The notes beneath the pieces are model-generated. The model was given only the letters and a program-made list of their open reading frames with translations, had not been told where the DNA came from and made no database searches. Position numbers and translations under genes: made by a program. This document shows positions 1 through 11,305 of a stretch of 64,000 nucleotides of DNA, in pieces. The DNA is from Primulina eburnea (taxonomy: Eukaryota > Streptophyta > Magnoliopsida > Lamiales > Gesneriaceae), in NCBI RefSeq assembly GCF_022965805.1, contig NC_133115.1, positions 31,673,321 to 31,737,320 on the forward strand, in the 5' to 3' direction. The first letter of the stretch is position 1. The number at the start of each line of letters is the position of its first letter.

Positions 1-829
1 TAATTTATCTGACTAAAATAATTTACATGCTAATACATTAGCTCGGATAGTTACCCAATGCACGTATGATGATAGAGGTAGAAAGTTTTATCACGTGGCA
101 TCCTATATTTCTTAAATATGAATATTTTATTCATATATTTATATAGTTTTGAATTGAATTGAATTGAATTTGAATTAAAGTTTATTTTAAGAAATTAATT
201 AAGCAGTGGCGTCTTCACCATATCGTATTCAATTTTTTAAAAATACCGTAATCTATACTCATGTCTTCGTATCCATGTGTATTGTGTAATATAATTTACG
301 ACTTTCCACAATTAAAGCTAAATTTGATATAATATTTATAATATATTTTATATTATAAATTTATGTAGAATAACATATATTACGCACATGCACGTTTTAA
401 GGTGCATATAGGGCAAAAAACGCCAAAGTTAAGTTTCCCTTTTTTTTTTATGCTGAAAATTAGGACCTTCTTTTAACTCATTATTTACTTGTTTATAGAA
501 AAGGCCAAGTGGAAGAGCTCTGACAATATTGGTAATTTACTAAACGACACTATTGCCCCTAAAATGATTACCGCATAAATAAATTTTTTTTTCCCTAAGA
601 AAAATTGTTTTAAAACATTTTTCTTAGGAAATCATGTTTTATTATCATTATTAATATATGCGCAATTGACTAATCGATTAATTAGTTTCTTAAGTTTATT
701 AACGTCGTCTATATATGAATATCTTGCACGTTCGGAATTTTGAATTATACGCGAGCATTTGAAGATTTATAATATTTTAGTTAAAATAAAGTCAAAGGTA
801 AGATGTAAATAAGATTTAAGAATTTAAAA
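1..829. other. AT-rich intergenic DNA
   Basis: No coding region, RNA gene or recognisable element is visible. The stretch is AT-rich with short A and T runs and simple GAATT iterations near 150-175. Confidence 0.6.
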
Positions 830-1165
830 GTCGGGGCGCTTGGACAAGTACTTTAAAAACGTTTAGTATTTTATAATTGAACAAAAAAAAACTTAAAGTA
901 TGTATTTTCATAAGCTTTTTGTAAAACGTTTTTGAAAAATACTTTTAAAAAATATTTCTACAAGTAAATTTTTTATTGCCTCAATTGATAGGTTTTTTTA
1001 TGGATTTAGAAATAATTGTAATAATAAAAATCAAACCATACTACTTTTTAATTATAAAAATATTTTTATAAAATAATTTTCCAAACACATACGAAAACAA
1101 CTTTTAAAACTTTTACAAAAAATTTGTAAAAAACCCTTTTACAAAAATGTTTTCTAACTTATTTG
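830..1165. repeat. Dispersed MITE-like repeat, copy 1
   Basis: This segment, starting near GGACAAGTACTTTAAAAACG and ending near TTTTACAAAAATGTTTT, resembles 48549-48968 along most of its length. Shared blocks include GTAAAACGTTTTTGAAAAA and TTAAAGTATGT. The two ends are loosely inverted repeats of each other (AAAACGTTTT type). It looks like a non-autonomous DNA transposon. The superfamily cannot be fixed because no clean target duplication is visible. Confidence 0.5.
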
Positions 1166-1179
1166 AATTTAATCGCACC

Positions 1180-1196
1180 ATATCTATCTATCTATC

Positions 1197-1224
<28 letters not shown>
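1180..1224. repeat. (TATC)n then (TA)n microsatellite
   Basis: About five TATC units run into about 13 TA dinucleotides. This is a compound simple-sequence repeat in non-coding DNA. Confidence 0.95.
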
Positions 1225-1229
<5 letters not shown>

Positions 1230-2597
1230 ATGTTTGGACATGTACAATCTACTTTATAGGGTTGCAATAAATAATCAACATTAGATAACTATGGTTGTCA
1301 CAATCGTACGTAAACACTTTATGTTAATTTGTAATTAATAGAACACGGATGATTCATCAATTTGGGTTAATTATTAATATAATGGCCTGGAAATTGGCAA
1401 TAGGAGTACTATTTGTTCTTTAAATTTCACTTTTAATCTCCCAATTAAAGAGTATGTTAAACGTATTTTAATTAAATTTGGTTTTTAATACTACAATTTG
1501 AAGTAAATTTATCGGTAAAATGCTTACACCCTAATAATGACCGTCGTAATCGAAACTACTTTTTATCCATTTGAGGTTACAACTTGCAATTTCTGCTTTA
1601 CCAAATTAATAATATCGAATATTTGAAGATAGAAAATGAACAGCGATCATTCAACAATCATTGTTAATCATCGTAAGCAAGATTTACAAATTCGATCATT
1701 AATTTAGATTTTAAATTGTGGTATTATAATTAATTTGAGTGATACAAAAATTTAATTCTTGCTACTTACAAATAGATGTAATTTTCAGGAATTGTAAATT
1801 TTAAGCCAAATAAAGTTTACAGTCATGCTTTAATTTTAAGTAAGTTGATGATAATTTATGCATTTGCAAAAGGATTTTAAAATATCCCACAATAATAGAC
1901 ATTTTAATCTAGGCCAGGATTTACTAATATCCTACAATAAAAATTGAGCCTCTAAAAAATCATTCAAAAATTATGTATATATCTTGAATTTTTTGTCTGT
2001 ATTTGGGTGTTAGCTGGGGTGGTCTCTGCCATCCAATGGTGATATTCGGGTCTATAGTGCTCAAAGAGTGCTATCAAAGTAAGCAACACTATAAGAAAAA
2101 CGCTAAAAGACAACAAATTTTATCCACCTAACGTATCGAGGAAAAACAAATTGTCAAAGTTTGATTTTTTTCCATTGAATTCAATCGTTTTTTACCGATT
2201 GATTGGCAGGATGCCGCGAATTAATGTTATTGATGAGAATGTACTTTTATTATATAATGTGAACCAATTACTTTTGTGAAAGAAATCTTTTTTAAAAAAG
2301 TAAAGATTGTAAGTGAAAATATATATTAATTCGTAAAAAATATATTATCTTATAATATTTAATTTAAATTGAAAATGTTGTGAATGTGGATTAAAATGTG
2401 ATGAGTCTTAGAAAGTCAAAGATGATTGTTCGGCGTTCAAAGCACAAGGCGACAGCTAGTCTAAATGATGTCACAAGTAACGGAAGGGGAACATTGGTGA
2501 CCTCACCACTTTCTAGATCTACTCACCCTCTTTTAACCCATGTTAATCAAATATTTTATCTTTCAAAATTATAATAATGGGAAAATAATGCTATGCG
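1225..2597. other. Intergenic DNA, nothing recognised
   Basis: AT-rich sequence with no coding potential above short chance frames. A slightly GC-richer patch at about 2390-2530 has no recognisable protein or RNA similarity. Confidence 0.5.
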
Positions 2598-3072
2598 GTA
2601 GTGTTTGGTTCGGGTGATTAGGAGGGATTGATTATTTTATCCTACCTAGTCAGTCGTTTGGTTCGCGTGATTATTTAACCAAGTCAATACCTTCTATGAA
2701 TGATTATGTTATATTAGGTGGGTTAAAATAATACCGTCTCACTCCCTAGGATTATTAATCCAAATCTTAATCCTTCCTATTTCCCAATTTTACCCTTCTC
2801 CTATATTCAAACTCACCACCACTTCCCGCCATGACCGCCGCCACCGGCCACCGCCCCCCGTCGCCGGAAGACCACCCACCGCCGGCGTCGCCGGCCGCCA
2901 GACCACCCACCGCCGGCGTCGCCGCCGGACCGCCGCCGCCGAACTGTCGTCGTCGCCAGCCCCCGTCGCCGCCGGAGTGGAAGAAAAAAAAAGAAGGGAC
3001 AATTTTGTCCTTTCATCAAAAAATTCAAAATTATCCCACACTTAAAAATCATACCAAACATAACATCATATA
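2590..3072. mobile_element. Tourist-like MITE with a GC-rich island
   Basis: The ends read TGCGGTAGTGTTTGGT on the left and, reverse-complemented, TGATGTTATGTTTGGT on the right. This is the GTTTGGT terminal inverted repeat type of PIF/Harbinger (Tourist-like) elements, also seen at 13088-15273 and 15277-16203. The interior is AT-rich except for a very GC-rich block at about 2826-2985. That block encodes a proline/arginine-rich low-complexity run in every open frame and contains a 25-base unit twice (ACCACCCACCGCCGGCGTCG type). The island gives apparent open frames on both strands, which I regard as a composition effect and not genes. Confidence 0.5.
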
Positions 3073-3489
3073 ATACATTTTTGTCATGTTGTGAAAATAT
3101 AAAAAAAAAATTGTATAAAGGAAACTTACTATTTAGCTAATTTGGTATTTTGTTTACAATTTTAGTCATTTTTATATGAAAAGTATTTATATGACATTGG
3201 ATGCATTATCTTCATATCAATGTCATATAGAAAAATATTTAAAATTATAAAACAAAAAAATAATGTATTTTTAAATTTGATGAAAAAAAATATCGAAATT
3301 GCAGAAGATGAAAAAAAACAGATAATTCGTAAAATAGAAGGAATCCTATCTCTAAAGTAAAGAACTATTACAAATAACAAATAAACAAGTAGATTTAGAT
3401 ATGAAACAGCGAAAAATAAACTCAAAAAGAAAAATTATAAAAAATTATACATAAGTCGCTACTCTCTTGGTATCAAGGGGTTGTTCCAA

Positions 3490-3544
<55 letters not shown>

Positions 3545-4225
3545 GAAGGGAAGTAGTAAAAATGATGTTGCAAAGTTCAGTAACAGTGGCTAACGGCGCC
3601 ACCACCGCGCAGTCCGGTTGCTGTCTAAAGCTTGTGGTGTGAAGAGGAAGCAATGACAGGATGGCCTATCTTGTCTCGCATTCACTGCATGCCAATAATT
3701 TTAATAGCTATCATTACATAATAAAATCTATTATATATGTAATTAGCAAAATATAGTATGCATTTATATGCCAAAAATTAATTAATTAAAAAATAATGAA
3801 TAAATTATCTTGATAGCATAAATTGTTTAGAACATTTCATTATGGAAAAATACAGATGTATAGATTTTAATTTGTCAAGGATATATATAACCCAATTTAA
3901 TTTATTGATCAACTTCTCATTTTTAAATATATATGATTATAATTACGAGAATTTGTTATTTTTCGCATGCATGTTATTTAGGAGTATCGATCAGATATTA
4001 TAAAAAAGCAAAGTATAAATTTTGATAAACCAATTAATAATGGTGTGGCATATGAATTATGTAAAATGTTTAATCGACAGACGATCCAATTGAAAAATTC
4101 ATTTTTATCTATGAGAACTTTTCAAAATATTACTCAGTTCAATACAACTCTCACTAATATATTCTTAACTCAACATTACTCCAAAAAAAATAGAAATATG
4201 CTTCTTAGGAAACTTGAACTTATGA
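3073..4225. other. Intergenic DNA with a (TA)n array
   Basis: Contains a TG/TA dinucleotide array at 3492-3541. A GC-richer patch at 3580-3650 is not coding. Nothing else is recognisable. Confidence 0.5.
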
Positions 4226-4230
4226 TATCA

Positions 4231-4620
4231 CTCTGATACCAATTGTTAAGATCATGTGTTTACCATTAGGTCAAAAGTTATAGCTGTAACAAAGCACAAA
4301 TTTATTTCTTTATATTTATTACAGTACATAGTGCGCCAACTTGAGTATTAATGGATTGGGCTATTAGACTCATGAGTCTGGGAAGGGGTGCTTATTTTGC
4401 AGGTGTTATCTCATATATTTTAGGAAACAGTCTAAGCATTTTTGTACCGTCAACCATGTCCACAACAGAGACAATATTACCCATTAAGATATTATGTCAT
4501 TTTTTTATGATCCACCTAGTCAACTTGATCAAACGACGGAACGTCATCTGCTTGTACGAGAATTTCTCAAAAGATCACTCATAAAAGTATTATTCTTTCA
4601 CATGCTCGTTTAATGCAACA
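4231..4620 (-). mobile_element. LTR-retrotransposon end with primer-binding-like site
   Basis: Read on the minus strand, 4231-4241 is TGGTATCAGAG, the initiator-tRNA-Met primer-binding sequence of many plant LTR elements. On the plus strand a TGTTAAG start follows two bases away at 4244, as expected where an LTR abuts the binding site. The LTR's far end was not found and no gag or pol accompanies it, so this is only a remnant. Confidence 0.35.
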
Positions 4621-6029
4621 AATGAAATGATCAATATAAAAATTTACACTTCCACGGTGTTTATACAAACACAACAAATTTAGAGGCGACCAATTCTTAC
4701 TTAAAAAAGAATATAATGTAAAAATTCGATTAATATTTTATATTTCAATTGTGCAAGTATATTATATATTTATATGCGATCGTCACTCAACCGTGCATGT
4801 TCACTCGAACATTTACTTCGAAAAACACATGATTTTGACGTTTCCTCTAAGAAAGAAAAGAGTCATTACTCTTATTACAAATAACCATACTTCTATTATA
4901 GTCAATTTTTTCGTCTTCCCATTAAAATAATTTTGGTTCTTAAATTGATTAAATTAATACCTACAATATAGTATTAAATTCAGTGAAATGATTTGGGCTA
5001 AATCATGTATGTTAGAAACATTGTATTAAAATAGTGAATAATTAAATTTTGATTCAATCAAGTCCTTTCGTTCAATTTAATACTCATAGTTGAAATTCTA
5101 TAATTTATCTACCATATGTACACACACATAATTATTTTCTTATAGCAAATTATAACTATCAGTAAATGTATAAATGTAAAACTCAAATAATTGGATTGTT
5201 AATTAACAACTCAAACACATTTCTCCAACTAGTTATTTTTCGAGTCACTACGTAAGATTTCAAATTCAACGCAATATAAAATCATTTCAAATTCTCTCTT
5301 CAAATATATATATTCCATCGAATCCAAATTCTCTCATCTGAATAAAACATTAAATTATGCAAAAAATCACTCATATCTTTTATCTGATCATGTAATTAGA
5401 AATATTGCATGAACTAAATGATTTTATAACATTCATTTTCTCACATGTTGGGAAAAAATACAAGTTCCTACTAAAAAAAAGGATGCATTTAATTGAAGTG
5501 AAAACATTATTATATTATATTTCTTCAAAATTAGGTCTTGGAAAATGCGTACGTGTCTGATTTCTTTTTTCATAAAAAGTATACATACTTTAGACTCACT
5601 ATCTTAATTTTAGGAAACAAAATGATAATGACTTCAAATGATGAATGTAGGGCCTTAGATTTTCCATTCGTGTGGTCAAAACATATGAATGATTAAACGT
5701 AATACACTATGAAAATCATTATAGAAATCAACTTGGAAGGTAGAAATCACACAGTTTCCAGAGTTTTAGTGAATGAAATGTGTTAAAAATTACAGGATGT
5801 CACCCCATCATAGGGCAACTTAGACTTTGGACATAATTATTAATATGTATGTTGGATTGCTTTACCAAATATAGAATATTCAGAAATGGGATGAGCCCTT
5901 TAATAAAAGAACGAAAAGAGGACCCTGTGAAATAGTTGAATATTCAATGAGATTTTCTGATAATCATTAACTATTGCTAGTGTAGAATTCCATATGTGTA
6001 GACTAGTATTATATTATGTTCATAAAAAA
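4621..6029. other. Intergenic DNA, nothing recognised
   Basis: AT-rich, low coding potential. Short reading frames here have no recognisable similarity. Confidence 0.5.
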
Positions 6030-6181
6030 AGTACTCATGTGGGTGCTTTAGAAGTGAAAAGGGTCCGCCGATGTCGATCTGATATCAAGTTCTTAAATTT
6101 GAGACGAGATATGGGTTCGAAACACAATCACTCTCCGAATCCCAAAAAAAGGAAAAAAAAAAGCTATAAAAAAAAAAAGGA
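6030..6181 (+). mobile_element. Possible tRNA-derived SINE remnant
   Basis: A GGGTTCGAA block, resembling an RNA polymerase III box B, sits at about 6113-6121. It is followed within 30-60 bases by A-rich runs ending at about 6180. Box B followed by an A-rich tail is the layout of a tRNA-derived SINE. The box A half is poor and no target duplication was found, so the call is weak. Confidence 0.25.
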
Positions 6182-6721
6182 TTGGTCAAAGTTAATCCAA
6201 CCATGCTAATCATGAAAGCTGATAGTATATGTTATCTCCTTAAAAGCAAATACAGTCAACTAATCTACAGAAAAATATAAAAGAATATATTCTACAAGTT
6301 TATATTAAAATACAACATGATCAAGTTTTTACTACAAGATAGTTATCAATGCTTCCCTAATTTTTTTCTAATTTTGTTGCTATTTCTTTTTTTGGAAAGG
6401 CTTTCCTAATTTTTTTCAGTGTGTTCAAAAATTTTAATTTCTTTCTCTCTTTTTTGTGAAGACGGTTCTTTTCAAATTATGGGCTTAGTTTACGTGTGAA
6501 AAATAGGCCATGGGCCGATTAAACAGCAGACATTGAATCTGCGTTTAAAATATTGAGGAATACTTTATGACCCAAGCTCGCGCAGAGCAGTCAAGAAACA
6601 GAGACATGCTGAAAGTCTACATGAGCATTCAAATTTTTTTAAAAGAAAACCGAAAAGTAAAAGTTTGCAAATAAAAAGTGTTTTGTCAACCTGAGTTAAG
6701 TCCGTCGGGTTAGTTCGTCCC
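6182..6721. other. Intergenic DNA, nothing recognised
   Basis: T-rich stretches at 6360-6460 and no coding signal. Confidence 0.5.
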
Positions 6722-7137
6722 GCCAAATATACATGTTGGGTCGGAAAATTCTCAACCAGCCCAAATGCGGGTCGGCCTCCCCTAGTCTGTCAAATATAAA
6801 TAAAAAATGACGAAACCCAAATCGTGGAGTCGTCCAACCTTGTCGGCCTGTTTGACACCTTTACACCCAGGTTCAAATCCTTCTTATCCTAAATTTCTTT
6901 TTTTTCCTTTTTAAATAACCATTGAATGACATGTGCCTTATCAGTTAAATCTTGTCAGTCATCTTATTCTTTTTTGATTAAATCAATATATCTAAATTAT
7001 TTATTTATTAAAATCTTTTATTGATAGAATTTTGTTTTTTTTTCTTTTAATTTTGTGTAAAGTCAAGATCTTAAATCCTCCCATGGTGTCGTAAAAATTT
7101 GTTTGAATCGTGCTTTTGTCAATATTAGCACTAATAC
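6722..7137. repeat. Approximately 420-bp duplicated segment, copy 1
   Basis: Matches 12487-12926 in the same orientation from GCCAAATATACATGTTGGGT to GTCAATATTAGCACTAATAC. Only scattered substitutions and two short indels separate them. Both copies contain GGTTCAAAT, a box-B-like string. The copies have unrelated flanks: copy 2 abuts gypsy pol sequence exactly at its left end. The shared block is therefore a discrete unit, perhaps a small transposon of unknown class. Confidence 0.75.
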
Positions 7138-7155
7138 ACGGGTTCGTTCGATCCT

Positions 7156-7180
7156 GGGTGTGGGGGCAGTGCCCACACCC
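7156..7180. repeat. Perfect 9-bp hairpin
   Basis: GGGTGTGGG, seven bases, then CCCACACCC form a perfect GC-rich stem-loop. It lies just before the left boundary of the 1.34-kb direct repeat. A Helitron terminus was considered, but no CTRR motif follows. Confidence 0.5.
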
Positions 7181-7195
7181 CCATTGTGTAATAAA

Positions 7196-8530
7196 TGTAA
7201 ATTATAATTATAAATTTTTAATTATCTATCCATTTATTTAAGAATATATATTTAATTAGTATTTGGGGCAGTTTGATCATTACAATAAAATTTACAAAAT
7301 GAATCCATCATTTTGAAATCATACCAAACACTGTTATTTATCCCACCAAACTATTAATCCATATATCTTATTTTTTAATCACTCTAATTATTAATCATTT
7401 ATTTACCCTATCAAACGTACCAAACGGAGCCTAAGTACATGTTTCATGTATTGAATAGATAAATATACTTTCTATGTTAGTAACATAAACAAGACCGCTA
7501 TGGACACCTAACCCTCATTCATGAGCATTAATTTATGCATTGACCAATTCAATAGTTTGTTTTAATACAATTTTAGGCTGATCCAATTAATCATCTCATT
7601 ATCCACAAATATCATCACAATTTGAATGATTGATACAAAATTTTTGTATAAAAATGAAAAATATCGAGGAATGATCTTTTTGTTTTTGAAAAATAATATT
7701 TTTAAATGTGTTTGAGATTTCGTTTGAAGTGATGAATTTCAAATTTATTGATTTCAATTGTATTTTTATTATTTAAAAAATAAGACCATAAACTTTAAGT
7801 TCACCTATTACATTTTTATATATTATTTCATGAATTGATATCTATTTCAAATTCATTCAACAATGATGTTATTTGAAATATATTCTAATCTATAAATTAG
7901 TAATGCACAGATTTAAGATTTGATAAATTATAATCGAAAGCGTTAATTTCAAATCTTAAGTATGAGTTTATTTCAAATAGACATGAAATTGTTTGACCTA
8001 TAAAAAAGGTTGTTCCCATTGAATCCAATGGTTTAACTGATTTTGAAGTCTTCGATAATCCAAGATGTAGGACCGAAGGCTTACCGCTTTATCAAAAACT
8101 ATGGCTTTGGGTAATGGTGCAACTTAAATCTTTTAAACCGCACAGCAGCTTAAGCACCACGGTTCGATCGCTCTACCAAGCAAGGACAATTATTGCACCC
8201 AAAAATCTCCATCTCAATAATTGCACTCCTTGCAATCAATGGGAATCGAACTCGTGACATTGGCTCTGATACCAATTTAAGACCGAGCGCTTGCCACATT
8301 ACCAAAAGCTATAGCTTGTGGAAATGGTGCAACTCAAATCCATCCCAATAATTGCACTCGATGAACCCAGGTCGCGTTCGTACGCTTGCACACAAGTCAA
8401 GCCTTTTCCCACTGCAAATCGGGCCCATGATTTGCACACACATGCGCCTGTGTGCGCGAGAGAGCCTCTTGACCAATTATTGTTACATCTCCATAAAGTG
8501 TAACACAATATAAACTTATTTATACAACTT
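7196..8530. repeat. 1.34-kb direct repeat, left copy
   Basis: Nearly identical and collinear with 15968-17370. The copy starts inside the right part of a Tourist-like MITE (its GTACCAAACGGAGCC end is at about 7418-7432) and continues through about 1.1 kb of unclassified sequence to TATAAACTTATTTATAC. On the minus strand it contains TGGTATCAGAG (8264-8274), a tRNA-Met primer-binding-like string. A locally repeated block (around 8067 and again around 8280, sharing GACCGA, CCAAAAGCTAT and GGTGCAACT) is also present. It could be an LTR of a larger element or a segmental duplication. Boundaries are approximate. Confidence 0.8.
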
Positions 8531-8568
8531 CATTTTTGTAGTAAGGGTTGTGAAGTGATCATCATTAA

Positions 8569-8805
8569 TTTTATTCAGCTATTTGTTTTGCAGCATGTTG
8601 CCTTAAAATGATGTCCAGCACTGTTAAAGCTTCATGCGAGTTTTCAGTCTCCTGGCCACGCAAGGCATTTGCAATTGCCTGGATTGGAATTTTAGCAGCA
8701 AAAGTTATTTCGACTTTCATTGTTTTAATTTCCTATCAATAGCCAGGGCAATTTTATGAATTGGAGGGAGTGCGGCCCCTACCACCTAAAATTGCCCTGG
8801 CTATT
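8569..8805 (-). repeat. Inverted repeat arm A carrying an AGO exon
   Basis: This 237-bp arm is the reverse complement of 10878-11113 at very high identity (roughly ten differences). From its inner end it consists of an 18-bp self-complementary stem (ATAGCCAGGGCAATTTTA and its complement around a loop) followed by an Argonaute-like exon fragment. The arms enclose about 2.07 kb of retrotransposon debris. Confidence 0.9.
8571..8720 (-). pseudogene. Argonaute (AGO4-clade) exon fragment, arm A
   Basis: A 49-codon frame begins MKVEITFAAKIP and continues through QAIANALRGQE to LDIILRQHAAKQ, then runs into a stop. This matches the region of plant Argonautes just before the PAZ domain (the linker region after the N domain). 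The wording is that of the AGO4/6/9 clade, whose members act in RNA-directed DNA methylation. It is a single exon only: PAZ, MID and PIWI are absent. The sequence before the ATG (TTGATAG then GAAATTAAAACA) resembles an intron acceptor, so flanking intron seems to have been captured with the exon. It differs from arm B at about five residues and neither copy has an internal stop. Confidence 0.75.
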
Positions 8806-9273
8806 GTTGGAGCAGTGCTGTTGTTTATTTAAGTCTGCAGCAGCTAGCTGCCTGTTACATTTTCAAAATTGAAATGTGTGTGTGCTGATGCAATACCCCA
8901 AAAATAATTCATTATTGCATGTCTAATTTCCTTTGGCTAAAAATGGATGAGAGAGAGACTACGAGATTTCTTTGCTTACGATGGTGTGTTTGGAGATTTA
9001 TGGAGCTAAACATGCATGACTTATCTGGAAAAGTGAAGATAGCTAAAATTTGGTAATGATACAAGGATATACATGTGAGCCTAAACAAGCACATAAATAA
9101 CAACATTAGATGACCATTTAATCGAATACATCAATCACAACCATCATGCCCTAACTCCACCATCTTCAATAACTCAAGAACAAGAAGAAAAACCACTTAC
9201 CTTTGTCCATTTGACTAAAAAGATGAAGTTCCAACTCTGGATTGAAGATTAATTGCTTGATTGAAAGAAATTT
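8806..9273. other. Unclassified sequence inside the inverted repeat
   Basis: No coding or RNA feature recognised. It precedes a TGTAATGCCCGAGATTTTAG string that marks an LTR-like start. Confidence 0.5.
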
Positions 9274-9620
9274 TGTAATGCCCGAGATTTTAGTTTGATA
9301 CTTTTGAGTTATCCTGTATTATGAATAAGGGAATGGAAGAACAGACATAGAGAAGCGACATTGCAATTTGAGTTTAGTTGCAAAGTACATTGTTGGGGTA
9401 GAAAGGCCAGTGCACCTGCGCCAGAAAAGCTACCGCACCCACGGTGTTGGTACAGTAGAGTCAGCGCACCCGCAGTACAAGACATAGCGCACCCGCGGTC
9501 GTTTCTTCTGAATTGTTGGATGTGATCCAATACGCTCAGCACACCCGTGGTGCAGAGCGATCGCACCCGCAGTGAGACGTGCAACTTGAAAAATAAGCCA
9601 TGTGTCCCTTGCCATGCAAT
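9274..9620 (+). mobile_element. Truncated LTR-like fragment
   Basis: Starts TGTAATGCCCGAGATTTTAG, a terminus type common for Ty3/gypsy LTRs. It continues into GC-richer sequence with repeated GCACCCGC/GCGGGTGC words. It has no matching far end and is joined to the oppositely oriented gag at about 9621, so it is a fragment in a chimeric block. Confidence 0.45.
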
Positions 9621-9954
9621 ATAAGTGCCGAGTCTTCATTTCTTCACAGTGGGTGAGCCACCCGAGCAGGTCGGTCAGCCCATCATATCGAGGAAGGTCC
9701 AGCCGTGTATAGCGCTGCCCTCCAAAAAAAATTTCTCCTCTATTGGGTCCGCCACGTCGAAAATCGCTTGAGCCCCTCGCGTTATTGTCTATGTCATTAT
9801 TTTGAAGGGATTTTGTTCGAACAACCGCCAAGGAGAGGGATAGCTCTTCTAGTTGTTCTCGAAACCCTTGCTGAATCAGGTCATGTGCCTTCTTGTCCTC
9901 TATGTACATTTTCATGAATGCATCCAGTTGTTTTGAGATGGCCGAGTCACCCAT
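9621..9954 (-). pseudogene. Ty3/gypsy gag N-terminal fragment
   Basis: Reading from the ATG at 9954, about 111 codons are gag-like: a helical N-terminal part (FMKMYIEDKKAHDLIQQGF) followed by RLDLPRYDGLTDLLGWLTHCE, the gypsy-type gag motif that normally reads as a fold preceding the zinc knuckle. The motif's remainder, the CCHC knuckle, protease and pol are missing; beyond 9621 the frame enters unrelated LTR-like sequence. The primer-binding site lies 8 bases upstream of the ATG. The element was oriented leftward and has been cut off after gag. Confidence 0.75.
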
Positions 9955-9962
9955 TACACCCT

Positions 9963-9974
9963 GCTATGATACCA
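9963..9974 (-). other. tRNA-Met primer-binding site
   Basis: On the minus strand this reads TGGTATCATAGC, complementary to the initiator-tRNA-Met 3' end apart from one position, and sits directly before the gag ATG. The LTR would lie at higher coordinates, from about 9976. Confidence 0.7.
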
Positions 9975-9975
9975 C

Positions 9976-10877
9976 TGTGTTGTGTTCCCGTGCAAAAGAT
10001 CGTGTAATAGGGTCTCTTGCTATATGAAATCATGGAATCCTAGATTCCACGTTGGTTTATTAGACTTTCTTTCTTGCCGACCAATTGTATGAATAAGGGT
10101 GAGGCTCGACAAAGAGAACCTCGCGATCTCTGAATATTTGTTTATACTGGAAAATTTGATAATATTTTATTCAACGCTGAAAGCATATAAATACAATTTA
10201 ATTGTTTGGAGGATATGTGATATTCCATTTACATCATATTGAGTGCTTAGCTAACCCTAAATACTTAAAAATAAATACCATATATACAACAATATCAACT
10301 ATTTTTTCATACACAACCATGCACCATATTGTCCATATTTTTATATACATGCATACTATGTATCATCATAAACATAAGATGGAACTTGTTTCAAACCCTA
10401 ACATTTCGCTAATTATAATACATATGCGGAAGCTATACAATAATAAGTCCCGGTTCTCGTCGAGGTGAGGCACTTCATAACCATCCATTGGCGAACCGGC
10501 ATCCTACGCATCTTCACTACCTGATCCTGTAATACATGAGCTACGTGAGTTTATAAAACTCAATAAGTTGGCACTTGTACGTATCAATATGCGTCGAAAG
10601 GAAGTAGATATCAAGTCGTGACAACAATGAAACTTTAAACCATGTCATATCATAGCATATATTCATGTTCATTTTTGTTCACCTATTTGTTTTGCAGGTC
10701 ATCCCTACTCCAGAAGTGACACATCTGTCCAAAGATGTTATTAGTCTTTTTAGCTCTTTGGACATAGCCTAAGAGCTAAAATTTTCCCTATCTCACATTA
10801 GGATATGTACTTTACTTGTCGTGCGTATCTTTATAGTTCATTTATCCTTGCATTGTGGATGAGCATTATACTAGCAT
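9976..10877 (-). mobile_element. Probable LTR remnant and unclassified DNA
   Basis: By position this should start with the 5' LTR of the leftward gag element, but its outer end cannot be located. Within it, 10204-10229 shares 25 of 26 bases with 11142-11167 (TTTGGAGGATNTGTGATATT core). Also, 10677-10698 repeats the last ~20 bases of the AGO-exon fragment in inverse orientation. These short matches suggest rearrangement by template switching or end joining. Confidence 0.35.
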
Positions 10878-11113
10878 ATAGCCAGGGCAATTTTAGGTGG
10901 TAGGGGCCGCACTCCCTCCAATTAATAAAATTGCCATGGCTATTGATAGGAAATTAAAACAATGAAAGTCGAAATAACTTTTGCTGCTAAAATTCCAATC
11001 CAGGCAATTGCAAATGCCTTGCGTGGCCAGGAGTCTGAAAGCTCGCAGGAAGCTTTAACAGTGCTGGACATCATTTTAAGGCAACATGCTGCAAAACAAA
11101 TAGGTGAATAAAA
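10878..11113 (+). repeat. Inverted repeat arm B carrying an AGO exon
   Basis: Reverse complement of 8569-8805. The outer-loop-side stem has one mismatch here (CCATGG against CCCTGG in arm A), so the internal hairpin is slightly imperfect in this arm. Confidence 0.9.
10962..11111 (+). pseudogene. Argonaute (AGO4-clade) exon fragment, arm B
   Basis: A 49-codon open frame with the same AGO4-type linker words as arm A (FAAKIPIQAIANALRGQE, LDIILRQHAAKQ) and then IGE and a stop. The retained frame in both arms suggests recent capture or duplication, not necessarily selection. No other AGO sequence was found in the window, so the donor gene is elsewhere. Confidence 0.75.
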
Positions 11114-11305
11114 ATGTAAACTTATTTTTCCCACTTTATCTTTGGAGGATTTGTGATATTCCATTTCCTGTGAATCACTTGAAAGATGATCACAAAGTTG
11201 ACATGCATAATGGCAGTACTTTTAACCATCGCTATGTGAAATCAAATTCGCATGAGGTCGAGAATGCCACTTGGATGCTTACGGTGATGAAAATTTTCCC
11301 CTTAC

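Noticed and set aside
2790..3073. Proline/arginine-rich proteins on both strands
   Set aside because: Overlapping open frames in all phases of a GC-rich repeat inside a MITE; no start context, family motif or codon bias.
7156..7180. Helitron 3' terminus
   Set aside because: The hairpin is convincing but no CTRR end follows and no TC start was found.
10940..11164. Protein on the minus strand over arm B
   Set aside because: Antisense shadow of the AGO exon frame, which carries the recognisable motif on the plus strand.
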